From NCBI GenBank assembly GCA_027484425.1, contig JAIXSZ010000081.1, positions 62,001 through 126,000 of the forward strand: a DNA stretch of 64,000 nucleotides. The letters run 5' to 3'. Below the pieces are notes generated by a model. That model searched no databases, was not told the DNA's origin, and saw nothing but the letters and a program-made list of their open reading frames with translations. The position numbers were made by a program, and so were the translations under genes. Within the stretch, counting starts at the first letter, position 1. Each line of letters starts with the position of its first letter. Positions 27,406 to 35,035 of the stretch are shown here, in pieces. The DNA comes from Sphingobacteriales bacterium (GTDB lineage Bacteria; Bacteroidota; Bacteroidia; Chitinophagales; Chitinophagaceae).

Positions 27406-28308
27406 TTATTTTTTTTCTGCTATTCTAAGCATTGCGCTTCTGGATCTAGGATTCCTTTTCTGTTCTTCTTCGGTTGGTTCTATCGGTTTTGCATTCACTA
27501 GCTTCAGGGGCGCAACAGTAGCTTCTTCATATTCTCCTGGTTCATCCCACCGTCCTCTTTTCATATAGTGTTTCACTATCCTGTCTTCCAGGGAGTGAAA
27601 CGAAATAATACTTAATCTTCCGCCAGGTTTCAGACTAATGGTAGCCTGCGTCATCAATTCTTTCAGTACACCCAGTTCGTCATTCACTTCTATCCTTAAT
27701 GCCTGAAATACCTGAGCCAAGTATTTGTTAGGATTTCCCCTCATTACTGGCGCCAGCATTGCTTTGAGCCCGGTTATAGTTTGCAATTTTTGCATTCCAC
27801 GCTGCGCTACTATGTGCTTGGCCAACTGCTTTGAGTTGCGTACCTCACCATATTGCTCAAACAACTGATGTAGTTGCGGCTCAGAGTAGGTGCGTAGTAC
27901 ATGAGCCGCTGTGAGCTCGCTACGCTTGTCCATCCTCATATCCAGTGGGCCGTCAAATCTTATTGAAAATCCACGCTCAGCTGTGTCGAACTGAAAAGAA
28001 CTTACCCCCAAATCTGCTAATATTCCATCTACCTCATTAATACCATGCAGCCTCAAAAATCTGCGCATGTATTTAAAATTCTCCTCTACAGGTATCAGTC
28101 TTTTATCCTCGGGCTTGTTGCGCCATGCGTCAGCATCCTGATCAAAAGCTATTAATTTACCCTTAGCACCCAGTCTGCTCAATATCTCTCTGCTATGTCC
28201 ACCACCTCCAAATGTTGCATCTACATACACTCCGTCTGGTTTTATGTCCAGTCCGTCAACTGCTTCTTGCAGCAGTACTGTGGTGTGATATGTATTTTGC
28301 TGCTCCAA
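27406..28308 (-). CDS. rsmH: 16S rRNA (cytosine-1402-N4) methyltransferase RsmH
   Basis: The protein has 300 residues. The SAM-binding motif is DATFGGGGHSREIL (30-43), and further family motifs are ILADLGVSSFQFD, GFSIRFDGPLDMRMD and the C-terminal SFHSLEDRIVKHYM. It methylates the N4 of C1402 in 16S rRNA. The gene (formerly mraW) follows mraZ by 5 nt, the usual start of the dcw cluster. Confidence 0.97.
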   Translation of the reverse strand: MEQQNTYHTTVLLQEAVDGLDIKPDGVYVDATFGGGGHSREILSRLGAKGKLIAFDQDADAWRNKPEDKRLIPVEENFKYMRRFLRLHGINEVDGILADLGVSSFQFDTAERGFSIRFDGPLDMRMDKRSELTAAHVLRTYSEPQLHQLFEQYGEVRNSKQLAKHIVAQRGMQKLQTITGLKAMLAPVMRGNPNKYLAQVFQALRIEVNDELGVLKELMTQATISLKPGGRLSIISFHSLEDRIVKHYMKRGRWDEPGEYEEATVAPLKLVNAKPIEPTEEEQKRNPRSRSAMLRIAEKK

Positions 28309-28313
28309 TATGT

Positions 28314-28778
28314 TTAGTTTTCAAAAATATTCCCAAAGTCGACTGATACATTTTGAGCCAGTTTACTATAGTTGATAGAATTTTGTTCGAGATATTTATA
28401 ATACGTAACTTGGTCCCATAATTCCAGTTTGTTGCCTTGGGCGGTTAACACTGCATCCTTATCGATGCCTGCAAATTCCAGTAATGATTTTGTAATCAAA
28501 ATCCTTCCTGCACTGTCGGGCTCTACAAAAGATGCGCCATTTAAGAACAAACGTTTAAACATTCTAACATCTTCTCTTAAATCGTTCAACCTGCTAACTT
28601 TATCATGAATCACATTCCATACATCCATTGTATAAATTGTAATACACTTTTCAAAACCACGGTTTATGACAAACTTCTCTCCCATCCCTTCGGGTATCTG
28701 TTTGGCAATCTTTGCCGGCAACAGGAAACGCCCTTTGGAATCTATAGCTACTTCACCTTCGCCGAGAAAACTGGTCAT
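28314..28778 (-). CDS. mraZ: Transcriptional regulator MraZ
   Basis: The 154-residue protein has two MraZ repeats of the AbrB-like fold, each with a D-x-x-G-R motif: Asp13-Arg17 (AIDSKGRFLLPAKI) and Asp88-Arg92 (EPDSAGRILITKSL). It is the first gene of the dcw operon. In other bacteria MraZ binds tandem repeats upstream of its own promoter and represses the cluster; the upstream region here carries 10-bp-phased GTG repeats over the -7 element (28797-28826). Confidence 0.97.
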   Translation of the reverse strand: MTSFLGEGEVAIDSKGRFLLPAKIAKQIPEGMGEKFVINRGFEKCITIYTMDVWNVIHDKVSRLNDLREDVRMFKRLFLNGASFVEPDSAGRILITKSLLEFAGIDKDAVLTAQGNKLELWDQVTYYKYLEQNSINYSKLAQNVSVDFGNIFEN

Positions 28779-28796
28779 TTATGTGATTAATAGATA

Positions 28797-28826
28797 AATA
28801 CAACACAAATCTACACTTTTTCCCAC
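28797..28826 (-). promoter_or_regulatory. dcw promoter and candidate MraZ operator
   Basis: On the minus strand TAGATTTG (28813-28806) matches TAnnTTTG, about 28 nt from the mraZ ATG. Three GTG triplets start exactly 10 nt apart: GTGggaaaaa, GTGtagattt, GTGttgtatt. Tandem GTGGG-type boxes with 10-nt period are the known MraZ binding pattern; only the first copy is a full GTGGG. The overlap with the promoter fits autorepression. Confidence 0.5.
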
Positions 28827-28855
28827 CCAAACGATGAAATTTTGAGGGGCGATAT

Positions 28856-28967
28856 TTATCCACAATTTGGAGCACCCCTGTATTCCTTTACTGGTGCGGT
28901 TTTCGATGTAAAAAATGTGTGATTTTGGCCAAAATGATGTGGATAACTCACTTGAAAATGTGAATAA
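28856..28967. other. Cluster of three perfect DnaA boxes
   Basis: TTATCCACA lies on the plus strand at 28856-28864. Its reverse complement TGTGGATAA is at 28938-28946, and TGTGAATAA (TTATTCACA) is at 28959-28967. All match TTATNCACA. A perfect 14-bp palindrome attttggccaaaat (28922-28935) lies between. The intergenic space 28779-29119 separates divergent mraZ and purL. The cluster may be a replication origin or a DnaA regulatory or titration site. Confidence 0.55.
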
Positions 28968-29062
28968 GTGTGCAGAACCTTTATTCTTTGGTTAATATCC
29001 TTGTTTTTGTTGCCTAAACATGCAAACCAGTAGCTATTTCCTGTTAGTAACACTGATAAGTA

Positions 29063-29095
29063 TTGCTTTCTGACAATTCTGTATTAATATATTTG
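29063..29095 (+). promoter_or_regulatory. Candidate purL promoter
   Basis: TATATTTG (29088-29095) matches TAnnTTTG and a TTG (29063-29065) lies 22 nt upstream, within the Bacteroidota spacing. Transcription would start about 18 nt before the ATG at 29120. Confidence 0.5.
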
Positions 29096-29119
29096 AAGCA
29101 AAATTGTACTTTTACAGCT

Positions 29120-31327
29120 ATGATCGCCACACTCGAACAAGCAGTAAAACTGGGTCTTCGCGAAGAAGAATTTGAAAAAATGAAAGAAATACTGGGTCGA
29201 ACACCCAATTTCACCGAAACAGCGATGTACTCCGTAATGTGGAGCGAACATTGCAGCTACAAAAACTCTATTACTTGGCTGAAAACCTTGCCCAGAGATG
29301 GAGCCAAGCTACTGGTGAAAGCAGGAGAGGAAAATGCTGGACTAGTAGATATAGGTGATGGCTGGGGTTGTGTATTTAAGATAGAGAGTCATAATCACCC
29401 ATCTGCGATAGAGCCTTTTCAAGGAGCTGCTACTGGCGTAGGTGGTATACACAGAGATATATTTACGATGGGTGCTAGACCCATTGCCTCGCTCAATTCA
29501 TTGCGTTTTGGTAAGGTGGACAACCCAAAAACACGCTGGCTGATAAAAGGTGTAGTAAAGGGCATAGGACACTATGGCAACTGCTTTGGTGTGCCTACAG
29601 TAGCAGGCGAAGTGTATTATGAAAGTTGCTATCAGACCAACCCTCTGGTAAATGCCATGAGTGTAGGTGTGGTACGCGTAGGGCAAACGGTTTCGGCAAC
29701 ATCGCATGGCGAAGGAAATCCGGTATTTATTGTAGGAGCATCTACAGGTAAGGATGGTATTGGTGGTGCATCATTTGCATCGGCAGATATATCTGAAAAC
29801 AGTGCCGAACAACTGCCTGCAGTGCAAGTAGGTGACCCATTTGAAGAGAAAAAACTATTGGAAGCCTGTCTGGAAATGATACCTACTGGTGCGCTGATAG
29901 GCATGCAAGATATGGGTGCTGCTGGTATCACCTGTAGCACTAGCGAAATGAGTGCCAAGGGTGAACACGGTATGATTATTCATCTTGACAAAGTACCTAC
30001 TCGCCAGGAAAATATGAAGCCTTGGGAAATGCTGCTGAGCGAGAGCCAAGAACGCATGCTGATAGTGGTAAAAAAAGGTAGAGAAGAAGAAGTGCAGCGA
30101 ATATTTGATAAGTGGGATATTCACTGCGTACAAATAGGCGAGGTAACAAAAGATACTAACCTTAAATATTACATGAATGGCGAACTGGTAGCTGATGTAC
30201 CTGCTGAAAGTTTAGTTTTGGGCGGTGGTGCACCTATTTACGAAAGAGCCTACAAAACACCAGCTTACTTCGAGGCAATCAATAAGTTTGATGCAGCATC
30301 AATACCTGTACCTGCGGACCTAAAAGGAGTAGCTTACGAACTGATACAACTGCCCAATATAGCCTCAAAACACTGGATATATGACCAGTATGACAGTATG
30401 GTGGGCACGGGCAATACACACACCAACGAGCCAAGTGATGCTGCCGTGGTGCGTGTGCACGGATCAGAAAAAGCACTAGCTATGACTACAGACTGTAACA
30501 GTAGGTATGTGTTTGCAGACCCTTACAAAGGCGCAATGATAGCCGTGGCAGAAGCTGCGCGTAATATTGTATGTAGTGGCGCTCAGCCAGTAGCTATTAC
30601 TAATTGTTTGAACTTTGGTAATCCTTACAACCCTGAAGTGTATTATCAGTTTGTGTATGCAATAAAGGGTATGGGTGATGCATGTCGCAAATTTGATACG
30701 CCGGTAACTGGTGGTAATGTAAGTTTCTACAACCAAAGCGAGGATGGGCCTGTGTACCCTACCCCAACTATAGGCATGGTGGGTGTGATGGACAATCTGA
30801 GTCAGAAAATGTCAATTGGGTTCAAGCATGCTGGTGACACAATATATATGCTAGGTATAAATACAGGAGACATTAACTGCTCTGAATATCTGCACCATAT
30901 TTGCGATGTAACGCATAGTCCTGCACCTCACTTCAATCTGGAAGAGGAGTATACTTTGCAGCAAACTGTCGCCAGGCTTATATCTTCAAAACTAGTGAAA
31001 TCTGCACATGACATATCTGAAGGCGGTTTGTTTGCCTGCTTGTTAGAATCTTCTATGGTCAACAAATTGGGCTTTAGCATCAGCACACAAGCTGATATCC
31101 GCAAGGACGCTGCGTTATTTGGCGAAGGACAAAGCAGAGTAGTGGTAAGCGTAAATCCAGATTTGGCAGCGCTTTTTGAAGCGGAACTTAAAGGAATGCC
31201 TTTTACTAAACTTGGGGTAGTAAGTGCTAATGAGGAAATACATATAGATAACGATAGCTGGGGATATGTATCGGATTGGAAACAAGCATACGATACCTCC
31301 CTTGAGAAGAAACTATCTGGTGAATAA
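29120..31327 (+). CDS. purL: Phosphoribosylformylglycinamidine synthase subunit PurL
   Basis: The start is ATG 29120, giving 735 residues, the size of the small PurL that works with PurQ and PurS rather than the 1300-residue fusion. Motifs include MWSEHCSYKNS with the conserved His44, GVGGIHRDIFTMGARPIA, GIGGASFAS and the second half's TGGNVSFYNQ and DISEGGLFACL. It converts FGAR to FGAM with ATP and glutamine-derived ammonia in purine synthesis. It stands alone in the plus direction, next to the divergent dcw operon, and is closed by a strong terminator. Confidence 0.97.
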   Translation: MIATLEQAVKLGLREEEFEKMKEILGRTPNFTETAMYSVMWSEHCSYKNSITWLKTLPRDGAKLLVKAGEENAGLVDIGDGWGCVFKIESHNHPSAIEPFQGAATGVGGIHRDIFTMGARPIASLNSLRFGKVDNPKTRWLIKGVVKGIGHYGNCFGVPTVAGEVYYESCYQTNPLVNAMSVGVVRVGQTVSATSHGEGNPVFIVGASTGKDGIGGASFASADISENSAEQLPAVQVGDPFEEKKLLEACLEMIPTGALIGMQDMGAAGITCSTSEMSAKGEHGMIIHLDKVPTRQENMKPWEMLLSESQERMLIVVKKGREEEVQRIFDKWDIHCVQIGEVTKDTNLKYYMNGELVADVPAESLVLGGGAPIYERAYKTPAYFEAINKFDAASIPVPADLKGVAYELIQLPNIASKHWIYDQYDSMVGTGNTHTNEPSDAAVVRVHGSEKALAMTTDCNSRYVFADPYKGAMIAVAEAARNIVCSGAQPVAITNCLNFGNPYNPEVYYQFVYAIKGMGDACRKFDTPVTGGNVSFYNQSEDGPVYPTPTIGMVGVMDNLSQKMSIGFKHAGDTIYMLGINTGDINCSEYLHHICDVTHSPAPHFNLEEEYTLQQTVARLISSKLVKSAHDISEGGLFACLLESSMVNKLGFSISTQADIRKDAALFGEGQSRVVVSVNPDLAALFEAELKGMPFTKLGVVSANEEIHIDNDSWGYVSDWKQAYDTSLEKKLSGE

Positions 31328-31342
31328 TACTATTGAAATCAA

Positions 31343-31380
31343 ATGGGCTCCAAGTAAAATACCTGGAGCCCATTTTTTTA
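31343..31380 (+). terminator. Intrinsic terminator of purL
   Basis: The arms atgggctcca (31343-31352) and tggagcccat (31364-31373) pair perfectly and are followed by a run of T. It lies 16 nt after the purL stop. Confidence 0.92.
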
Positions 31381-31392
31381 TAGTAAAATATT

Positions 31393-31716
31393 CTAAGCTA
31401 GTTCTTCCATTCTGACTTGAATTAAATCGAGTCGATGTCTGATACTTTTATACTGCAATCTGTTATCGTTTATGGATCCAGACAACACCAACACATCATA
31501 CTCGCTAGTGGAGCTATCTGATGTTAACGCATCTTCTGCGTCATTGAGTACCAAATAAAGCATAATAAACCTGCTTTTGCTAACACTGTCATAGGGCGAA
31601 ACTATCACAGCATCTATGATGGCTGTTGATCCATCCTCATATTGAGAACCTACAAGAGACTGATAGTTCTCACATATCTTTTTGGCAAGTGCGTAAGAAA
31701 AAGGAGGGCTAACCAT
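31393..31716 (-). CDS. Conserved-looking small hypothetical protein
   Basis: The 107-residue protein starts MVSPPFSYALAKKICENYQSLVG. It reads as a small soluble alpha/beta domain, with strands AIIDAVIVSP, FIMLYLVLND and YDVLVLSGS, and a C-terminal helix LDLIQVRMEEL. It has no signal peptide and I do not recognise the family. Genuine coding is supported by the good balance of residues and its isolation between two terminated units. Confidence 0.6.
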   Translation of the reverse strand: MVSPPFSYALAKKICENYQSLVGSQYEDGSTAIIDAVIVSPYDSVSKSRFIMLYLVLNDAEDALTSDSSTSEYDVLVLSGSINDNRLQYKSIRHRLDLIQVRMEELA

Positions 31717-31849
31717 GTTTCATAAATGAATAAGCTAAAGGTAAAATTTGTGTAGGAAACGAAGAACTAATATGAAGTTAATAACGCTCCTTTAACTACG
31801 CAATACAAATCAGTAACAAATCAGCAATTCAGCAACTATCCTGAAAATC

Positions 31850-32425
31850 TTAGCCCTTACTTGTAAAAATGCTATAGCTACTGGGCAGTGGATACCCTAA
31901 CTCTTCCATAATATTTTCAAGGTCTTTTTCTTCTTTTGGATTATACCTTCTGTCGAGGTTTAGTCCGTTCAACCTGGCCCATGTTTGCCATTTTACAGCA
32001 GTTAATGGGTTTTTGAACTCTTGTAATATTTTGTATAAGTTTAGTTCCGTTTGCCTACAAATCAATTTAACAAGCAATGTGCCCTGAGTAACATTTAACT
32101 GTTTGATTTTGTCTTCGAATTTTGTTCTCATTTCGTCTTCTCGGCTATTCACATATTTCCTTCGTTCTTTTCTACCAACACCGGGTTCATTCACCTTAGC
32201 ATTTACATCTTTAAATAATTGTGTAGAAGCATCTAGGTAGGGTAAGATAGTTGTTACATAAAACTTCATTTGGTTGTAACGATACCTGTCTGTGTCATTA
32301 AGCCATTGCGCTGTAACTCTTGCTTCGGGCAGCATATACACTGTATCATTCATATACTCGGGGGCTACCTGTGCACTTACGGCAAAAGGCAATAAAAAAA
32401 GGAGTGCTAACAATATTCTTTTCAT
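31850..32425 (-). CDS. Exported DUF4294-like protein
   Basis: The product has 191 residues with a signal peptide (MKRILLALLFLLPFAVSAQ). The mature part has a short beta element (NDTVYMLPEARVTAQW) and a long helical, Lys/Arg-rich domain (YVTTILPYLDASTQLFKDVNAKV; then FEDKIKQLNVTQGTLLVKLICRQTELNLYKIL). This pattern resembles DUF4294, a Bacteroidota family of unknown function. A -7-like element TACTTTTG (32461-32454) lies 29 nt upstream of the start. Confidence 0.7.
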   Translation of the reverse strand: MKRILLALLFLLPFAVSAQVAPEYMNDTVYMLPEARVTAQWLNDTDRYRYNQMKFYVTTILPYLDASTQLFKDVNAKVNEPGVGRKERRKYVNSREDEMRTKFEDKIKQLNVTQGTLLVKLICRQTELNLYKILQEFKNPLTAVKWQTWARLNGLNLDRRYNPKEEKDLENIMEELGYPLPSSYSIFTSKG

Positions 32426-32453
32426 AATGCTATAGGCATATCAATATGCGTAC

Positions 32454-32461
32454 CAAAAGTA
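32454..32461 (-). promoter_or_regulatory. Candidate -7 element for the DUF4294-like gene
   Basis: Minus-strand TACTTTTG matches TAnnTTTG and lies 29 nt upstream of the ATG at 32425. I found no clear -33 TTG at the usual distance. Confidence 0.35.
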
Positions 32462-32519
32462 ACTATGGAAGTGATAATTTTCATTTTGTAGCTTTTAAAG
32501 TTTTTTTTAACAATAATAG

Positions 32520-32551
32520 TTGTTCCAGATTCAAATAACTTATTACTTTTG
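32520..32551 (+). promoter_or_regulatory. Orphan plus-strand promoter
   Basis: TACTTTTG (32544-32551) matches TAnnTTTG, and TTG (32520-32522) is 21 nt upstream, inside the usual range. It points to a transcript that would end at the terminator at 32578-32618, before the next gene. Confidence 0.4.
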
Positions 32552-32557
32552 TGGTGG

Positions 32558-32618
32558 GTATATTTTTCATAAGGTGGAAGTAAGGCTTCAGCAATTGCAG
32601 GAGCCTTACTTTTTTTTT
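32558..32618 (+). ncRNA. Putative small RNA of about 60 nt, or attenuated leader
   Basis: The segment lies between an orphan promoter (32520-32551) and an intrinsic terminator whose stem is 32578-32587 / 32602-32611. No plus-strand gene ends upstream: the neighbour at 31850-32425 is on the minus strand. The transcript would consist of a short A/U-rich 5' part and the terminator hairpin. The alternative is a leader that attenuates the alpha/beta hydrolase gene at 32777. Confidence 0.3.
32578..32618 (+). terminator. Intrinsic terminator without an upstream gene on its strand
   Basis: The arms aagtaaggct and agccttactt are perfect complements and are followed by a run of T to 32618. On the minus strand no T run follows the stem, so it works only in the plus direction. 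Confidence 0.75.
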
Positions 32619-32776
32619 GGCAATTAATTCCGAATTAACTCTTATTAATCAACACCTGGTTAGAACAATACTGTATTAAAGGGTAAGTGCAAATCAGGTA
32701 ATTCCAACATCATATTTCCTAACTTTACGTTTTTATCGTAAACAGTAGTATTTTAGCAGCATACACAATATAATTA

Positions 32777-33538
32777 ATGGACTACGAAATAAAACACTCT
32801 GGCAAATTTAAGTATGTTGAGGAAGGTGCAGGTACGCCCCTCGTTTTACTGCATGGTCTGTTTGGTGCCCTAAGCAATTTCAAAGATCTGGTGGACTATT
32901 ATAAGAGAACACATCTTGTAATTATTCCTTTACTTCCATTATACGACTTGTCACTGATAGATACTAGTGTGTCAGGACTAGCAAAATATGTCTACAAATT
33001 CTTTGAACATAGGAAACTCAAGGATGTTCACTTGCTTGGAAATTCTCTGGGAGGACATGTGGGCTTAGTGTTTACACTTAAGCACCCCGAACTGGTTAAG
33101 ACCATAACACTTACTGGAAGTTCTGGTTTGTTTGAGAACGGCATGGGTGAAACCTACCCAAAACGCGGCGACTACAACTACGTACAAAAGAAAACTGAAC
33201 TTACATTTTATGACCCCAAGGTAGCCACAAAAGAGCTTGTTGATGAGGTTTTTAACATCATCAACAACAGGCTAAAGGCACTTAAAATCATCGCATTAGC
33301 ACGGTCTGCTATTCGTCACAATTTAGGAGATGAACTACAGGAGATAAAACAACCAGTATGCCTAATATGGGGAAAGAATGACACTATCACTCCTCCTATG
33401 GTTGCCGATGAGTTTCACAGATTACTTCCCACATCAGAGTTGCATTGGATAGATAAATGTGGACATGCACCAATGATGGAAGTACCTGTTGAATTTAACG
33501 CTATCCTCTCTCAGTTTCTAGAAAAACATGAAGGATAA
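32777..33538 (+). CDS. Alpha/beta hydrolase
   Basis: The protein has 253 residues and the full catalytic set of the fold: oxyanion loop HGLFG (26-30), nucleophile Ser90 in GNSLGGH, acid Asp202 in WGKNDTITP and His230 in CGHAPMMEVP. It has no signal peptide, so it acts in the cytoplasm. It resembles the MhpC/BioH-like esterases and lactonases, but the substrate cannot be told from sequence. Next on the same strand, 78 nt away, comes a CBS-domain gene. Confidence 0.9.
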   Translation: MDYEIKHSGKFKYVEEGAGTPLVLLHGLFGALSNFKDLVDYYKRTHLVIIPLLPLYDLSLIDTSVSGLAKYVYKFFEHRKLKDVHLLGNSLGGHVGLVFTLKHPELVKTITLTGSSGLFENGMGETYPKRGDYNYVQKKTELTFYDPKVATKELVDEVFNIINNRLKALKIIALARSAIRHNLGDELQEIKQPVCLIWGKNDTITPPMVADEFHRLLPTSELHWIDKCGHAPMMEVPVEFNAILSQFLEKHEG

Positions 33539-33616
33539 CTTTTCATTATTGCAATTCAAAACCTCCAAGCACACTATTTCGTACATGCTTGAAAGCAAAA
33601 AATTGCTAATTTAACT

Positions 33617-34276
33617 ATGAACTTAGAACTCTTAACTGATAAGAATATACCCGTTTTATCTCCGAATGACTTAATAGAAAAGTCATTGCGTATAATGGAT
33701 GAATCGAGACTTACTGGACTACCCGTGCTGAGCGAAGAATACTATGTGGCATTTGTAATGGAAGATACTCTCCTTGAGTATTCTGATTCATCTCAGACGC
33801 TATCAGCTGCAGGTGTACTCACCTACAAACCTGCAATAGGATCCCAATCTCATCCATTCGATGCCATTACTATTATGCACCAAGCAGCACTACCTTTGCT
33901 GCCTGTAGTTGATGTTGAAAATAAGTATTCAGGTTGTATCACAAAGGATAACCTATTGGGTTACATCACCAACAACTCTGGCATTGCTAATCCCGGTGGT
34001 ATATTGGTATTAGAAATTCTACCTCGCAACTACTCCATGTATGAAATAGCACGCATATGCGAGAATGAAGACGTAATATTACTAGCAATGCATGCCCATA
34101 CAAATGAAAGAGGCATGTTGGAAATAACAATGAAGCTTAACCGTACTGTACTGGATAGTGTAGTTGCCTCATTTGAGCGACACAACTACCATGTGCAGGA
34201 AGTATATGGCAAAGACACCAACAACGAAGACATCATTGGTAAGTACAATTTGCTGATGAACTACATTAACATGTAA
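33617..34276 (+). CDS. CBS-domain protein with C-terminal ACT-like region
   Basis: This 219-residue cytoplasmic protein has two CBS repeats: about 1-60 (SLRIMDESRLTGLPVL) and 70-125 (DAITIMHQAALPLLPVVDVENKYSG). The rest (about 130-200) has the beta-alpha-beta pattern of an ACT-like domain (GGILVLEILPRNYSMYEIARICENEDVILLAM). CBS pairs bind adenosine nucleotides and regulate partner proteins. Proteins of this layout are common in Bacteroidota and often lie beside an NAD kinase gene; here the next gene, 2 nt away, encodes a DUF3109 protein, so they are likely co-transcribed. Confidence 0.85.
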   Translation: MNLELLTDKNIPVLSPNDLIEKSLRIMDESRLTGLPVLSEEYYVAFVMEDTLLEYSDSSQTLSAAGVLTYKPAIGSQSHPFDAITIMHQAALPLLPVVDVENKYSGCITKDNLLGYITNNSGIANPGGILVLEILPRNYSMYEIARICENEDVILLAMHAHTNERGMLEITMKLNRTVLDSVVASFERHNYHVQEVYGKDTNNEDIIGKYNLLMNYINM

Positions 34277-34278
34277 CG

Positions 34279-34863
34279 ATGATAGCTATAGACAATGTGC
34301 TCCTCAGCGACGAGCTTATACAAGAAGAGTTTGTGTGCGACCTAACAAAATGTAAAGGTGGCTGCTGTGTAGATGGGGACTGCGGTGCACCCCTTACAGA
34401 AGAGGAGACATTGATATTAAAAGATATATACACTGACATAAAATCATCGCTGGTACCTGAATATGTAGCTGAGATAGAAAAACAAGGCACCCACACTATA
34501 GACAATGAATATGGATTTGTGACACCTACTGTGAATGGAGGTATATGCGTGTATGGCTACACTGATGAAACAGGTACCGTAAAATGTGGTATAGAAAAAG
34601 CTTGGCTAGAAGGTAAAACACATTTTCGCAAACCTATATCGTGTCATTTATACCCTATACGAATAACGTCTCACCCAGGATACGAAGCTGTAAATTATGA
34701 GCCAAGGCCTAGTCTTTGCAAACCTGCGTGCAAACTAGGAAGAAAGCTAAAGGTACCGGTGTATAAATTTCTGAAAGATCCACTTATTCGTAAATATGGC
34801 GAGGACTTTTACAATGCTCTTGATACTATTGCTATCAAACACTTCCCTAATAATGGCAAATAA
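34279..34863 (+). CDS. DUF3109 family cysteine-rich protein
   Basis: The product has 194 residues. The N-terminus carries closely spaced cysteines (Cys20, Cys25, Cys29, Cys30, Cys35), and further ones occur in GGICVYGY, GTVKCGIE, ISCHLYPI and SLCKPACKLG. The spacing is like that of YkgJ/DUF3109 proteins, thought to bind a metal or Fe-S cluster. It is cytoplasmic with no signal peptide. It is coupled to the CBS gene by a 2-nt gap. The biochemical role of the family is not established. Confidence 0.88.
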   Translation: MIAIDNVLLSDELIQEEFVCDLTKCKGGCCVDGDCGAPLTEEETLILKDIYTDIKSSLVPEYVAEIEKQGTHTIDNEYGFVTPTVNGGICVYGYTDETGTVKCGIEKAWLEGKTHFRKPISCHLYPIRITSHPGYEAVNYEPRPSLCKPACKLGRKLKVPVYKFLKDPLIRKYGEDFYNALDTIAIKHFPNNGK

Positions 34864-34983
34864 CGCCATTTCTACCACGTAAATCTAAACTACTTTTAAC
34901 CTAGCTACAAGTTGCCATAGTTAGTGCTTGTGTGTGCCCTAGACTATTGCTAGATCTGAAATAAAAGTAATTGCCTTAAACCG

Positions 34984-35012
34984 AAATGGTCCGGATAGCA
35001 TCCGGACCATTT
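34984..35012. terminator. Bidirectional hairpin terminator
   Basis: The 13-bp arms aaatggtccggat (34984-34996) and atccggaccattt (35000-35012) pair perfectly around a 3-nt loop, between the converging DUF3109 gene and the T9SS cargo gene. T runs are short, so termination strength is uncertain. Confidence 0.7.
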
Positions 35013-35035
35013 AATATTATTCTCAGTCAACAATA

